Below, one piece after another: positions 25,378-38,145 of a stretch of 64,000 nucleotides of DNA. The DNA is taken from contig CAZACK010000012.1 of the NCBI GenBank assembly GCA_964483455.1, positions 1 through 64,000 on the forward strand, given 5' to 3'. How positions within the stretch are numbered: position 1 is the stretch's first letter; each line of letters starts with the position of its first letter. Below the pieces are notes generated by a model, which did not search any database, was not told where the DNA came from, and saw only the letters and a list, made by a program, of their open reading frames with translations. The stretch is from CAYZJD01 sp964483455. GTDB lineage: Bacteria > Acidobacteriota > Terriglobia > Bryobacterales > Bryobacteraceae. A program made the translations under genes and the position numbers.

Positions 25378-27915
25378 ATGTGGCCGTGGCAGCGGAATAA
25401 GCGCCCGCCTCTTAAAGCGGCGAGCGCGGTTCAGCGCAGGATCAGCCAGAAGTACCGCACTTTCCGCGGTCTCCTCACTTTGAACAACGAGTGCCTGGAG
25501 CTGATGGCCGGCCTCCAGGAAGATCTGCAATACGCGCCGCCGATCCGCGAGGTGGCCGGCGAGAGGATTGCGGCCGTGTTTGACCAGACCGAACGGGTGG
25601 TGGCGTCATTGGAAAGGCTCACCGGGTCCGGTCATGGCAGACTCCGCCAGGCGCTGGCTTTCCAACGCCGCGAGGTGGAGCGGCACATCGCCACACTCGA
25701 CGACCCCCACAAGGCCAGGCTCGTGGCGCCGCTCGCGGAGATCCATGCCTCATCGGCTGGCGAGGCCGGCCGCAAAGCCGCGGATTTGGGAGAGGCGAAG
25801 AACAAGATTGGCCTGCCGGTCCCGGACGGCTTTGTCCTGACGACCGAAGCCTACCGCCGGTTCTGCGGCATCCGGATGTGGACGGTCATCCGGGATTCGT
25901 TGCGGGATCTCGACATCGACAACCCGGCGAGCCTGGCGCACGCATCCGAGAAGCTCACCTCACTGGCGATGAGCTGCCCGATGCCGGCGAGCGTCGAAGA
26001 GGCTTTGCGGAATCACGCTCTTGATCCCAGGTGGTCCGGCAACGGCCTCGCCGTTCGCTCCAGCGGCGTTGGCGAAGGCGAACAGCGGACGTATGCCGGG
26101 CAGTTCCTGAGCCTGCTCAACGTGCCGGCGGAGGAGATCGTGCAAGCGTACCGGCGCGTGGTCGCAGCTCGTTTCTCCGAGAGGGCTTTGTTCTATCGCC
26201 TCTCCGCAGGAACACCGGAGGTGGATAGCCCACTGGCGGTCCTGGTGCTGCCGATGATTCCGGCGCGGGCCTCCGGCATCCTGTACACGCGGGATCCCGC
26301 CGATCCCAAGAGCAAGGAGTTGTGGATCACCGCTACTGACGAAATGGGGATCGAGACGGACGGCGGATGCGTCCCGGCCGATCTTCTGGTGGTGTCTCGA
26401 AAGCGCCCGCACAAGCTCCTGGGGCGCGCGCCGGCAGCGAGGCAAGATGAGATCGTCGTGCGGGCCGGCGGCACGCCGGCTCGGACGGGTGTGGATCATC
26501 CGAGCGGCGCTGCAAGCTTGAGCGCCGTCGAAATCGTAAAGCTGTCCGAGCTGGCGCTGGCGATTGAAGATCACTTCGGCTGCCCGCAGGACATGGAGTG
26601 GGTGGTGGACAAGCAAGGGAAGGTCTGGGTGCTGCAAACGCGTCCGCTGGCGCCGGCGTGCGGCGTCGGCAGTGGGCCGAAGGACCAGCCAGACAGAGAA
26701 CCGGTGCTCTCCGGGGGCCGGGCGATCTATATGGGCCGAGCGGCCGGCCCTGCCTTTCTGGCCGGAGATTCGGAAGCCCTCGGGCACGTTCCCGAGGGGG
26801 CGGTGGTCTTTGTCCGGCGAGCTTCCCCGGAGATTGTTCGGGCGCTGCCGCGAGCCGCCGGGCTGGTGGCGGAAGTGGGCAATGTGGCCGGCCACGCCGC
26901 CGCATTGCTCCGCGAGTTCAAGGTGCCTTCGGTATTCCTGATGCCGGGCGCGTTCGCGCGCCTGAAGAACGGGGATCCGGTGAGCCTGGACGCCGGCGCG
27001 GCGCGGGTGTACGCCGGGACGTTGTGGCCCGTGCCCGCCCGGCGGACTTTGTCGCTGGAGAAGCGCCGGCAACGCCGGACGGACCCGGTCGCGCGATCTG
27101 CCCTGGCTCTCAACCTGCTGGATCCGCTGGCCTCAAACTTCCGCCCCTCGGGCTGCAAGTCCGTCCACGACGTCCTGCGGTTCTGCCACGAGAAAGCCGT
27201 CGAAGCGATGTTCGAGGTGAGCGATCTCGGCCTTGAATACGGCGATGCGGCCAGGAAGCTGCTAACGAAACTGCCCTTCGATCTTCGGGTGCTGGATCTG
27301 GGCGGGGGGCTTGCCCCGCACGACGACCAGGCAGAGGCCATCGATCCGTCGGTTGTCGTTTCACGTCCGTTCCAGAGCTTGTGGCGAGGGATCACGCACC
27401 CCGGCGTCACCTGGGTTCGCAGGATGCCGGCCAGCCTGGGCGACCTGGCCTCGGTAATGACGAGCTCCATCGCGCCCCACGGACGCTCCCGGCCGTTGGG
27501 TGAGAGAAGCTACGTGTCCGTGGCCGAGGAATACGTCAACCTGAACGCGCGCCTGGCCTACCACTTCACCCTGGTGGACGCCTGTCTCACGGACACTCCG
27601 AGCAACAACTACATCTCCTTCCGGTTCTCCGGCGGCGGGGCCGAGCACTATCGAAGGAACCTCAGGGCCTGCTTCGTGCAGGAGTGCCTGAAGCACCACG
27701 GGTTCAAGACCGACCGCCGGGGCGACCTTGTCAACGGCTGGTTCAAGAAAGCGCCGGCCGCGGAGATCGATTCGCGCCTCGACATGCTTGGACGACTCAT
27801 GGTCTCGACCAGCCAGCTTGACATGTACATGAAGAGCTACAAGGTGATGAAGTGGTACGTGCAGCAATTCCTCGAGGGCAACTACCAGTTCCGTAAGCCC
27901 GCTACACATCATTGA
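25378..27915 (+). CDS. PEP-synthase-like dikinase with non-canonical C-terminal domain
   Basis: The 845-residue protein has a helical N-terminal region (1-125). An ATP-grasp domain of the PEP/pyruvate dikinase type follows (about 130-425): GLPVPDGFVLTTEAY, LAVRSSGVGEGEQRTYAGQFLS, ILYTRDPADP, MEWVVDKQGKVWVLQTRPL. A swivelling phosphohistidine domain spans about 445-550, with GNVAGHAAALLREFKVPSVF containing the candidate catalytic histidine, and GDPVSLDAGAARVYAG. The C-terminal 280 residues do not show the PEP/pyruvate-binding TIM barrel; instead there are LDLGGGLAPHD, NYISFRFSGGGAEHYRRNLRACF and MLGRLMVSTSQLDMYM. It can probably transfer phosphate from ATP to histidine, but its acceptor is unknown. 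It ends the four-gene cluster. Confidence 0.85.
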   Translation: MWPWQRNKRPPLKAASAVQRRISQKYRTFRGLLTLNNECLELMAGLQEDLQYAPPIREVAGERIAAVFDQTERVVASLERLTGSGHGRLRQALAFQRREVERHIATLDDPHKARLVAPLAEIHASSAGEAGRKAADLGEAKNKIGLPVPDGFVLTTEAYRRFCGIRMWTVIRDSLRDLDIDNPASLAHASEKLTSLAMSCPMPASVEEALRNHALDPRWSGNGLAVRSSGVGEGEQRTYAGQFLSLLNVPAEEIVQAYRRVVAARFSERALFYRLSAGTPEVDSPLAVLVLPMIPARASGILYTRDPADPKSKELWITATDEMGIETDGGCVPADLLVVSRKRPHKLLGRAPAARQDEIVVRAGGTPARTGVDHPSGAASLSAVEIVKLSELALAIEDHFGCPQDMEWVVDKQGKVWVLQTRPLAPACGVGSGPKDQPDREPVLSGGRAIYMGRAAGPAFLAGDSEALGHVPEGAVVFVRRASPEIVRALPRAAGLVAEVGNVAGHAAALLREFKVPSVFLMPGAFARLKNGDPVSLDAGAARVYAGTLWPVPARRTLSLEKRRQRRTDPVARSALALNLLDPLASNFRPSGCKSVHDVLRFCHEKAVEAMFEVSDLGLEYGDAARKLLTKLPFDLRVLDLGGGLAPHDDQAEAIDPSVVVSRPFQSLWRGITHPGVTWVRRMPASLGDLASVMTSSIAPHGRSRPLGERSYVSVAEEYVNLNARLAYHFTLVDACLTDTPSNNYISFRFSGGGAEHYRRNLRACFVQECLKHHGFKTDRRGDLVNGWFKKAPAAEIDSRLDMLGRLMVSTSQLDMYMKSYKVMKWYVQQFLEGNYQFRKPATHH

Positions 27916-28006
27916 AGCTCTGCGTGTCCGTATAGCCAGCGAAGAGAGTCATTCCTGGAGGCTGCCAGGATTCAACGCTGGACAACGCAGACGAGGGTGG
28001 ACCAGA

Positions 28007-28933
28007 CTACCTGCCGGAGCGCCGCAGCCACTTCTCCGTCAGGGAGCGCCGTGAAGGCGAGAATTGGGCGGCGGCGGCGCTCAGGTACGGCCGGAACTCC
28101 CGCGTCCAGTACTCGAGAAATCCAACATGACGGATCTCCACGATGGCCCGGGAGTAATGATCGAGCAGCGGCCCGGCAAAGAATTGTCCGGTTCGGCGGG
28201 CGGCGAGCCGCGCCGAGCGGCCCAGCCAGCGAAGGTTCTCTGGGAGACGGCTAGCCGCGGCCAGGGCCATCAGCGATGAGATCTCGAACACCGAGCGGTG
28301 CTGTCGCCGGGCCTCGTCGCGGATCTCGTCCCAGTTCTTGCTCAACAAGTCGGGCGAGGGCAGCGCCAGCGGCCGGATGTCGCTGAACTGCTCGCGGATG
28401 GCGGCCCACTCGGCGCGAAGCTCGGCGACGTTGAGCGGCGGGGTGTTGATGGCGTCGGCGGCGCGGCCGGCGCTCTTCTCAAGGCCGTCGAGCATCTGGT
28501 CCACCGTCTCGAAGCCGGCCGCCGGGTCGAGCAGTCCTTCCCGCTTCAGCTCCTCGGCGATCTCTCTGATCAGCTTCCGCCCCGCTCCGGACAGGTCGGC
28601 CAGGACCGCGAGCACCCACACGGGCGACGCGCGAAACGCGAGGATGCCGATCAGCTCCAGGCCGTTGCCGGCGGCGCGGCGGACGGCAAAGTCTTCTGTC
28701 AACTTCCCTTCGGACGGGTAGGCGCCCTCAACCTGTCCCACCTGCTCGATCAGAAACCGCAGCGTGGAGTCAACGAGGCTCCGATACAGCTTGCCGCGCC
28801 GAACGGCCGAGGGAACGGCCACGTCGCCGATCTCGCGAAGCAACCCGGCGCCGAGCGCCGTCGCCGAGCGCAGCGCCCGCTCGGGGACAGAGAGGAGATA
28901 GTTCGTCAGTTCCTCGCCGGAGGTCGCGCCCAC
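28007..28933 (-). CDS. Hypothetical helical protein
   Basis: This 308-residue frame starting with GTG at 28933 is predicted almost wholly helical and alanine/arginine/leucine rich. It has a moderately hydrophobic segment (GLELIGILAFRASPVWVLAVLADLSGAG, about 90-115) that could contact membrane. There is no signal peptide or known motif. The C-terminus is strongly basic (SPSRRSLTEKWLRRSGR). It is convergent with the dikinase gene, 91 bp away, and upstream of no close partner. Codon use is like its neighbours, so I take it as a real gene of unknown function. Confidence 0.65.
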   Translation of the reverse strand: MGATSGEELTNYLLSVPERALRSATALGAGLLREIGDVAVPSAVRRGKLYRSLVDSTLRFLIEQVGQVEGAYPSEGKLTEDFAVRRAAGNGLELIGILAFRASPVWVLAVLADLSGAGRKLIREIAEELKREGLLDPAAGFETVDQMLDGLEKSAGRAADAINTPPLNVAELRAEWAAIREQFSDIRPLALPSPDLLSKNWDEIRDEARRQHRSVFEISSLMALAAASRLPENLRWLGRSARLAARRTGQFFAGPLLDHYSRAIVEIRHVGFLEYWTREFRPYLSAAAAQFSPSRRSLTEKWLRRSGR

Positions 28934-29088
28934 AGGGTTGTGTTCCTCAAGGATCTCAATTCACATCGTATGTCCATTCGTTCCAGGCTCGACACGAGTG
29001 TCGAGGCGGCACGAGCAGGTGCCCGCCGCACATCGGCGCCACGCGGCCCGTGCCGCGCCACTGCGGTTTGTCTCTGTCCTCCTCCGGA

Positions 29089-32493
<3,405 letters not shown>

Positions 32494-32513
32494 TTCACGC
32501 GAACTCCGTTCTC

Positions 32514-32538
32514 GAAAAAGGGGTCTGCCCCCTCTTTC
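32514..32538. terminator. Palindromic GGGGTCTGCCCC element between GH78 and GH106 genes
   Basis: An A-rich run, the core GGGGTCTGCCCC and a T-rich run form a small symmetrical hairpin with A on one side and T on the other, so it could attenuate transcription in either direction. It overlaps the last bases of the upstream GH78 gene. It may reduce expression of the distal GH106 gene; the stem is short, so this is tentative. Confidence 0.35.
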
Positions 32539-35314
32539 ACTTGGCATAGGCAAACCGATATTGTCCAGAGCCGGTTTCGACGACCACGAAATCTCCATCC
32601 TGCCGGTAAGCCGTGATTCCGTTCCCCAAGGAAAGCGCCCGGCCGGACTCCATGACGTTCGCAAGCTTCGCCTTGGGCAGCCGTACCGTCGCCCGGGTGT
32701 TGGCTGGGATCTCCACGGCAAGCTCGAAGCTGCCATCCTTGATCTGCCAGGCGGAACTCGCCCGGCCGTACAACGTCTCGTGGCCGGCCTTGGCGCTGGC
32801 AAATCCTCCGCCAGGCTGTGGCTGGATGAGAATGTGCTTGTAGCCCGGCGCCGCCGGATCAATCTCGATGCCGGCCATCACCCGGTACATCCACTCGCCG
32901 ATGGCGCCGTAGGCGTAATGGTTGAACGAATTCATCCCCTTGTCCTGGAAGGAGCCGTCGGGCTTCTGGCCATCCCACCGCTCCCAGATCGTCGTCGCCC
33001 CTTGCTTGACCGGGTACAGCCAGGAAGGGTACTCCTCGCGATTCAGAAGCAGGTAAGCCTCGTCCAGGTAGCCATACCGGCTGAGCACGTGACAGAGGTA
33101 GGGGGTCCCGACGAAGCCGGTCGTCAAGTGTTTACGCTCGCGGATCTCCCGGGCCAGCCTCTTGGCCGCCACCGGGCGCAGCTCCTCAGGCAGCAGGTCG
33201 AATTGCAGGGCCAGCGCGTAAGCCGTCTGTGTATTTTCGCCGATCCGGCCCGATGCAGTCACAAACTCACGGCGAAAGGCGCTCTTGATCTTTGGGAGTA
33301 ATTCTCCATAACGGGCCGCATCCTCCTTCTTGCCGAGCACCTGGGCCGTGCGCTGGAGAAGGTCCGTTGAGTACGCGAAGAAAGCGGTCGCAATGAGGTC
33401 CTTGCCGGTCGTGGCGCCTGGATAATCCGAGCGGGTGGTGGCAAACGCGAGCCAGTCGCCGAAGTGGAAGTCGCCATCCCAGATCAGGTCGTCGCCGGCG
33501 CGCCGGCGCGTGTACTCGACCCACTTCACCATGCTCGGGTACTGCTCCTCCAGGATTCGCTTGTCTCCATAGCTCAGATACATCGTCCACGGGATGATGA
33601 CGGCGGCATCGGCCCAGGCGGCCGAGCCGCCCGCGTGCCGGCCTTCGAAGCTGCCGAGCACATCGGGAATGACGTGCGGCACAGCGCCGTCATCGTACTG
33701 ATCGGCGGCAAGGTCCCTCAGCCACTTGGTGAAGAAGGCGGCCACGTCCATGTTGAAGGCGGCGGTGCGGGCGAAGACTTGCGCGTCGCCGGTCCAGCCT
33801 AGCCGCTCGTCGCGCTGCGGACAATCCGTCGGAACATCGACGAAGTTGCCCTTTTGTCCCCAGATGATATTGTGCTGAAGCTGGTTGATCAGCCGGCTGG
33901 ATGTCTCAAACTCGCCTGTCCGCTTCATGTCCGAATGAATGACGACGCCAGTCAGGCTGTCCGGCGTCAGCTCTCCCGGGTAACCGTCCACGGCCACATA
34001 GCGAAACCCGAAGAATGTGAAATGCGGCTCGTAAGTTTCCACGCCGCTGCCCTTGAGGGTGTATTTCATCGTCGCCTTCGCGGCGCGCAGGTTCTCCGTA
34101 TAGAAGTTGCCCTGTTTGTCGAGTACCTCGGCGTGCCGGATAGTGACTGTCGTCCCGGCCGGCCCCTGCACCTTGAGCCGCACCCACCCGACCATGTTTT
34201 GTCCCATATCGGCCACCAGGTCGCCTCCCGGCGTCTTGAGGATCTTGACCGGCTTCAGCTCTTCGATCTTGCGAACCGGCGGAGCGGCGGGCGTTGTCAA
34301 ATGGTCCTTGCGGTGATCGACGACTCTGACGCCGGACCACCGGCTGTCGGCAAAGCCAGGCACGGTCCAGCCTGACTTCTCCAGCCGCGCGTCGTACGTT
34401 TCCCCGTGATAGATCTCGGACATCAGGATCGGACCGGTCGACGCCTTCCAGCTCTGATCCGTGCCGATAACTTCCTCACGGCCGTCCTTGTACGTAATCC
34501 GGATCTGCATGAGCAAGGCGAGATTCTTACCGTAAACATTTCTCCGTTTTTCCCACGCGAGGTTTCCCCGGTACCAGCCGTCACCGAGCATGACTCCGAC
34601 GGCGTTTTCCCCGTTGTTGAGCAATGTCGTCACATCATAAGTCTGGTATTGCAGCCGCTTGTTGTAACTGGTCCAGCCGGGAGTAAGGAGCTCGTCGCCG
34701 ACACGCCGGCCGTTCAGATGCATCTCGTAGAGGCCATGGCTGGTCACATAGGCGCGCGCCCGCTCGATGACGCCGTTCACCTTGAACTCGCGGCGCAGCA
34801 TCGGCGCCGGTTCGGACTTGGACGCATCCTCCTTCAGGGCCGGCTCGATCCACTTCGCCTGCCAGCCCGACGGTTTCAGCAGGCCCATCTCCCAGTAAGC
34901 CGGCTCGCTCCAGTCCGAAGCCTTGCCGCTCGCGTCCCAGACGCGCGCCTGCCAGTAATACCCCTGCCCCGATTCGAGCGGCGGGCCGGCGTAGACTCGG
35001 TGTGTGGATTCATCCGAGTTCACCCTTCCGGAATCCCACAAGAGGTCGCTTCGCCTTCGGAGGCCGCTCTCGCTTTTCGACACGCGGACCTGGTAAGCGG
35101 ACTGCATGACGGCTCGCCCATCGGCCTGAATTCGCCAGCTCAGCCGGGGACTGCGAACATCGATTCCGAGCGGATTCTCCTTGTATTCCACGCGGAGCCC
35201 GGTGAGCTTCAGCATGGTCTGTGCCGACAGAGGCATGTTTCCCGGCGGCAACAGCCCCGCCAGACAAATCATGAGCGCCGGCGGGAATCCGGAATGAAAT
35301 AACTTTGCGAACAT
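32537..35314 (-). CDS. GH78-family alpha-L-rhamnosidase (copy 1)
   Basis: The 925-residue protein has a signal peptide (HSGFPPALMICLAGLLPPGNMPLSA) and the GH78 domain order. The N-terminal sandwich has LRVEYKENPLGIDVRSPRLSWRI; the substrate-binding N domain (about 180-330) has HLNGRRVGDELLTPGWTSYNKRLQY; a beta domain with ADMGQNMVGWVRLKVQGP follows. The (alpha/alpha)6 barrel has TDCPQRDERLGWTGDAQVF, where conserved acids sit in the active site, and WERWDGQKPDGSF, followed by a C-terminal sandwich. It hydrolyses alpha-L-rhamnosides. Start ATG 35314 has a strong GAGGAGG upstream. It lies between the other GH78 gene and GH106 in one orientation. Confidence 0.95.
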   Translation of the reverse strand: MFAKLFHSGFPPALMICLAGLLPPGNMPLSAQTMLKLTGLRVEYKENPLGIDVRSPRLSWRIQADGRAVMQSAYQVRVSKSESGLRRRSDLLWDSGRVNSDESTHRVYAGPPLESGQGYYWQARVWDASGKASDWSEPAYWEMGLLKPSGWQAKWIEPALKEDASKSEPAPMLRREFKVNGVIERARAYVTSHGLYEMHLNGRRVGDELLTPGWTSYNKRLQYQTYDVTTLLNNGENAVGVMLGDGWYRGNLAWEKRRNVYGKNLALLMQIRITYKDGREEVIGTDQSWKASTGPILMSEIYHGETYDARLEKSGWTVPGFADSRWSGVRVVDHRKDHLTTPAAPPVRKIEELKPVKILKTPGGDLVADMGQNMVGWVRLKVQGPAGTTVTIRHAEVLDKQGNFYTENLRAAKATMKYTLKGSGVETYEPHFTFFGFRYVAVDGYPGELTPDSLTGVVIHSDMKRTGEFETSSRLINQLQHNIIWGQKGNFVDVPTDCPQRDERLGWTGDAQVFARTAAFNMDVAAFFTKWLRDLAADQYDDGAVPHVIPDVLGSFEGRHAGGSAAWADAAVIIPWTMYLSYGDKRILEEQYPSMVKWVEYTRRRAGDDLIWDGDFHFGDWLAFATTRSDYPGATTGKDLIATAFFAYSTDLLQRTAQVLGKKEDAARYGELLPKIKSAFRREFVTASGRIGENTQTAYALALQFDLLPEELRPVAAKRLAREIRERKHLTTGFVGTPYLCHVLSRYGYLDEAYLLLNREEYPSWLYPVKQGATTIWERWDGQKPDGSFQDKGMNSFNHYAYGAIGEWMYRVMAGIEIDPAAPGYKHILIQPQPGGGFASAKAGHETLYGRASSAWQIKDGSFELAVEIPANTRATVRLPKAKLANVMESGRALSLGNGITAYRQDGDFVVVETGSGQYRFAYAK

Positions 35315-35334
35315 CGATTCCTCCTCAATGAAAT

Positions 35335-35411
35335 ACGGTGACAGGCTACGCTGTCCCCCACCCACGACACATGCCGGCGGCACGTCGAGGGTCAGCGTAG
35401 CCTGTCACCGT
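35335..35411. repeat. 19-bp perfect inverted repeat between the two GH78 genes
   Basis: Left arm 35335-35353 and right arm 35393-35411 are exact reverse complements (core GTGACAGGCTACGCTG), separated by 39 bases. The right arm covers the last codons and most of the stop of the upstream GH78 gene, and the left arm lies 21 bases before the start of the next one. In mRNA this would be a long stem in the intercistronic gap, able to act as a terminator, a processing site or an RNA stabiliser. Confidence 0.85.
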
Positions 35412-38133
35412 TTTGCTGAAACACATAGCGCCCGGACGAGATCGCGTACACCATCCCGCCGTCTTCCATGCGAAGGAATTGTACTCCCTCGCCTTGCGTG
35501 ACCGGAGCAGCCGCTGCGGCGGGAACGAACACGGTCGCGGTTGTGTTGGCGGGAATCGTGACCGAGAGTTCGAAAGAACCACCGTCTCTCTTCCAATGGC
35601 TGACGATCTTCCCCCGAATGGAATCGAAGCTCGCCTTGACCCAAGTCACGTCGCCAACGGGCTCCGGTTTGATGATGATCTTTTTGAAGCCAGGTCCGGC
35701 CGGGTCGCCGCCGATGCCCGCCAGGTCGCGATAGAACCACTCCATGATCTGGCCGAGCATGAAATGGTTCTGCGAGGAACGGGGGTCGGCATTCCAGGCT
35801 TCAGTCAGGCTCGTCGCGCCCATCTTCAACTGGTAGCCATAGCCGGGTTTCTCCGACTGGTTGTTCATGTCGAAAATCACTTCCGACCGCCCGCCATCTG
35901 CCAGGGCGCGCAGCAGATAGCGATAGCCGACATCGCCGGCCGTCAGGGCGTTGCCTCGTTGCCGCACTTCCCTGACAACGGCCTTCAGCACGGCGGTCCG
36001 ATGCCCGGGTTCCACCAGCCCCATGACCAGCGGGATGGAATTCGCCGTCTGCGACCCGCCGGCATACTGGCCGGTCGCTGCGTCGAAGAACTTCCGGTTG
36101 AAGGCCTCGCGGATTTGGGCAGAGAGGTTCTCGTACTGCTTCACATCGCTCGCTTTGCCCAACAGCGACGCAGCCTGGGCCAGAATCCTCGCGTCGTAGT
36201 AGTAGAACGCCGTCGCCGTGAGCGCCACCGGCGTGAGTTGGGCCACTCCCGGCGGTTTCGGACCGATGTCGTACCAGTCGCCGAGCCCGTGGGAGACGAT
36301 GTGGCCGTCCGCCCGCGAGCCGAGGTAGGCGACGTAGCGCTTCATGCCCTCGTAATGACGGCGAAGCAATTCCAGGTCGCCCGTCCACTGGTATTGCTGC
36401 CAGGGAACAATGACGTATGCGCTCCCCCATTCCGGCGAGTCGCGGAAGCCGCCCTCGAAAGCGGTGTATTCCGGCGCGATGTCCGGCACGAGGCCGTTGT
36501 CGAGCTGGCTGTCGGCCATGTCGGACATGCCCTTGGTGAACAGCCGCGCCAGGTCGAACTCGTAGCGCAGCGACGGCCCGTTGAGGTGGTATTCCTCGAG
36601 CCAGCCGAGCCGCTCGCGGTGCGGGCAATCGGTCATCACGCTGACCATGTTGCTTCGCTGCGCCCAGCGCACGAGCCTGTGGATGCGGTTGAACAGTTCG
36701 TTCGAGCACGCGAACTCGCCGACCGGTGGCGATGCCGAATGCACCACCACGCCTTCGAGAGTCTCTACCAGCGGAAGCTCGCCGCCTGCCTCCGGCGCCG
36801 AGCGCTCCACCTGCAAATAGCGCGAGCCGTGATAGAAGAACCTGGGAAACCACGTCTCGCTGCCGCCGCCCGCCAGCGTGTATTGCCAGTAGACCGGCCC
36901 GCCGCGATGCGCCGACGACGGATCCACCGAGCCGTCCGGGTGCAGCAGCTCGGAGGGAATGATGCGCACGACCGCGCCCGCCGGCCCGCGCACTGTGATG
37001 CGCGGGATCAGAGCGGCGTTCTGGCCCAGGTCGTACACCGCCACGCCTTCGGACAGCGGCTTTATGCTGACCGGCTTTAGCACGTCGAACGTCCGGATGG
37101 GCGGGGCGGCGGCGGAAAGTCCCTTGAGCTTCCCACCGGGACCGCCGACAATCTGCGCCGCCTGCCACGTCGAGTCGTCGAAGCCGGGTTGGGCCCAGCC
37201 CCGCTGTTCCAGCCGCGCGTCATGATCCTCGCCGCCGAACGCACAGGAAAACGTGATCGGGCCGGGGCTGGTGCGCCACTGCTCGTCGCTGCCGATGACT
37301 TCCGCCTCTCCGCCGGCGTATTCCAGTCGCAGATGCACAATGGCCTTGAGTGGGCCGAACGATCCCTTGAACTTGATGTAGCGCCCGCCCTTGACGTTGT
37401 ACATTCCGTTGGCGAGGAACAGTCCGACGGCGTTCGGCCCTTCGCGCACCAGCGGCGTCAGGTCGAGCGTGTCGTAAAGACAGGTCTTGTCGTATTTCGT
37501 CCAGCCGGGCGACAGCAGATCCTCGCCCGCCTTGCGCCCGTTGACCGACAACTCGTAATGGCCGAGACCGGAAACGTGCGCGACGGCGCGCTTGAGTCCA
37601 GGCTTCACGTTGAACTCGCGGCGCAGCAGCAAAGTCTCGGAGCCGGTACGGGCCGCGATCCAGTTCGCCTTCCAGTCGGCTTGGCTCAGCAGGCCCATGG
37701 TCCACGACACCGGCCGGCTCCAGGCCGACGCTTTGCCATTCTGGTCCCAGGAGCGCACCTTCCAATAGACTTGCTGGGAGGATTGCAGCGGCCGGCCGCC
37801 ATAGGGAATCTGGATGGTCTCCTCGGAGGTCACCTTGCCGCTGTCCCAGAGATCACCTTTGTCCCGAGCCAGAACCTCCTCGGAGGAGGCGGCGAGAATC
37901 CGGTACGCCGCCTGGCGGCGGCCGCGCTTCGAACTTTCGATCTTCCAGAACAGGCGGGGAGCAACCGTGTCCACCCCAAGTGGGTCCGAAGTGTATTCGC
38001 AACGCAGGTCCGTAACGTCGTAATCCGCCGTCGCGGCGGCCGGCGTCTGCCGCGCGCCGATTTCGATGCTCGCGATCACCGTCAGGGCCAGTGCGCCAAT
38101 AAGAGCCTCGGATCTCCGCGTCATACCGTGCAT
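35392..38133 (-). CDS. GH78-family alpha-L-rhamnosidase (copy 2)
   Basis: The 913-residue exported protein (signal ALIGALALTVIASIEIGA) has the same domain layout as the neighbouring GH78 but belongs to a different branch: the active-site motif reads TDCPHRERLGWLEEYHL, one residue shorter than the DCPQRDERLGW form. Other family marks are LRCEYTSDPLGVDTVAPRLFWKIES, LSVNGRKAGEDLLSPGWTKYD, VAVYDLGQNAALIPRITVRGPAG and ATSLTEAWNADPRSSQNHFMLG. Two divergent GH78s side by side suggest different linkages or positions in one rhamnose-containing polymer. Start ATG 38133 has GGGAAGG a few bases before it. It is the first gene of the operon, directly behind a palindromic operator. Confidence 0.95.
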   Translation of the reverse strand: MHGMTRRSEALIGALALTVIASIEIGARQTPAAATADYDVTDLRCEYTSDPLGVDTVAPRLFWKIESSKRGRRQAAYRILAASSEEVLARDKGDLWDSGKVTSEETIQIPYGGRPLQSSQQVYWKVRSWDQNGKASAWSRPVSWTMGLLSQADWKANWIAARTGSETLLLRREFNVKPGLKRAVAHVSGLGHYELSVNGRKAGEDLLSPGWTKYDKTCLYDTLDLTPLVREGPNAVGLFLANGMYNVKGGRYIKFKGSFGPLKAIVHLRLEYAGGEAEVIGSDEQWRTSPGPITFSCAFGGEDHDARLEQRGWAQPGFDDSTWQAAQIVGGPGGKLKGLSAAAPPIRTFDVLKPVSIKPLSEGVAVYDLGQNAALIPRITVRGPAGAVVRIIPSELLHPDGSVDPSSAHRGGPVYWQYTLAGGGSETWFPRFFYHGSRYLQVERSAPEAGGELPLVETLEGVVVHSASPPVGEFACSNELFNRIHRLVRWAQRSNMVSVMTDCPHRERLGWLEEYHLNGPSLRYEFDLARLFTKGMSDMADSQLDNGLVPDIAPEYTAFEGGFRDSPEWGSAYVIVPWQQYQWTGDLELLRRHYEGMKRYVAYLGSRADGHIVSHGLGDWYDIGPKPPGVAQLTPVALTATAFYYYDARILAQAASLLGKASDVKQYENLSAQIREAFNRKFFDAATGQYAGGSQTANSIPLVMGLVEPGHRTAVLKAVVREVRQRGNALTAGDVGYRYLLRALADGGRSEVIFDMNNQSEKPGYGYQLKMGATSLTEAWNADPRSSQNHFMLGQIMEWFYRDLAGIGGDPAGPGFKKIIIKPEPVGDVTWVKASFDSIRGKIVSHWKRDGGSFELSVTIPANTTATVFVPAAAAAPVTQGEGVQFLRMEDGGMVYAISSGRYVFQQNGDRLR

Positions 38134-38145
38134 CGAACCTTCCCT

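Noticed and set aside
35413..37080. 555-codon open frame antisense to the second GH78 gene
   Set aside because: Same reasoning; the GH78 reading has clear domains and catalytic motifs.
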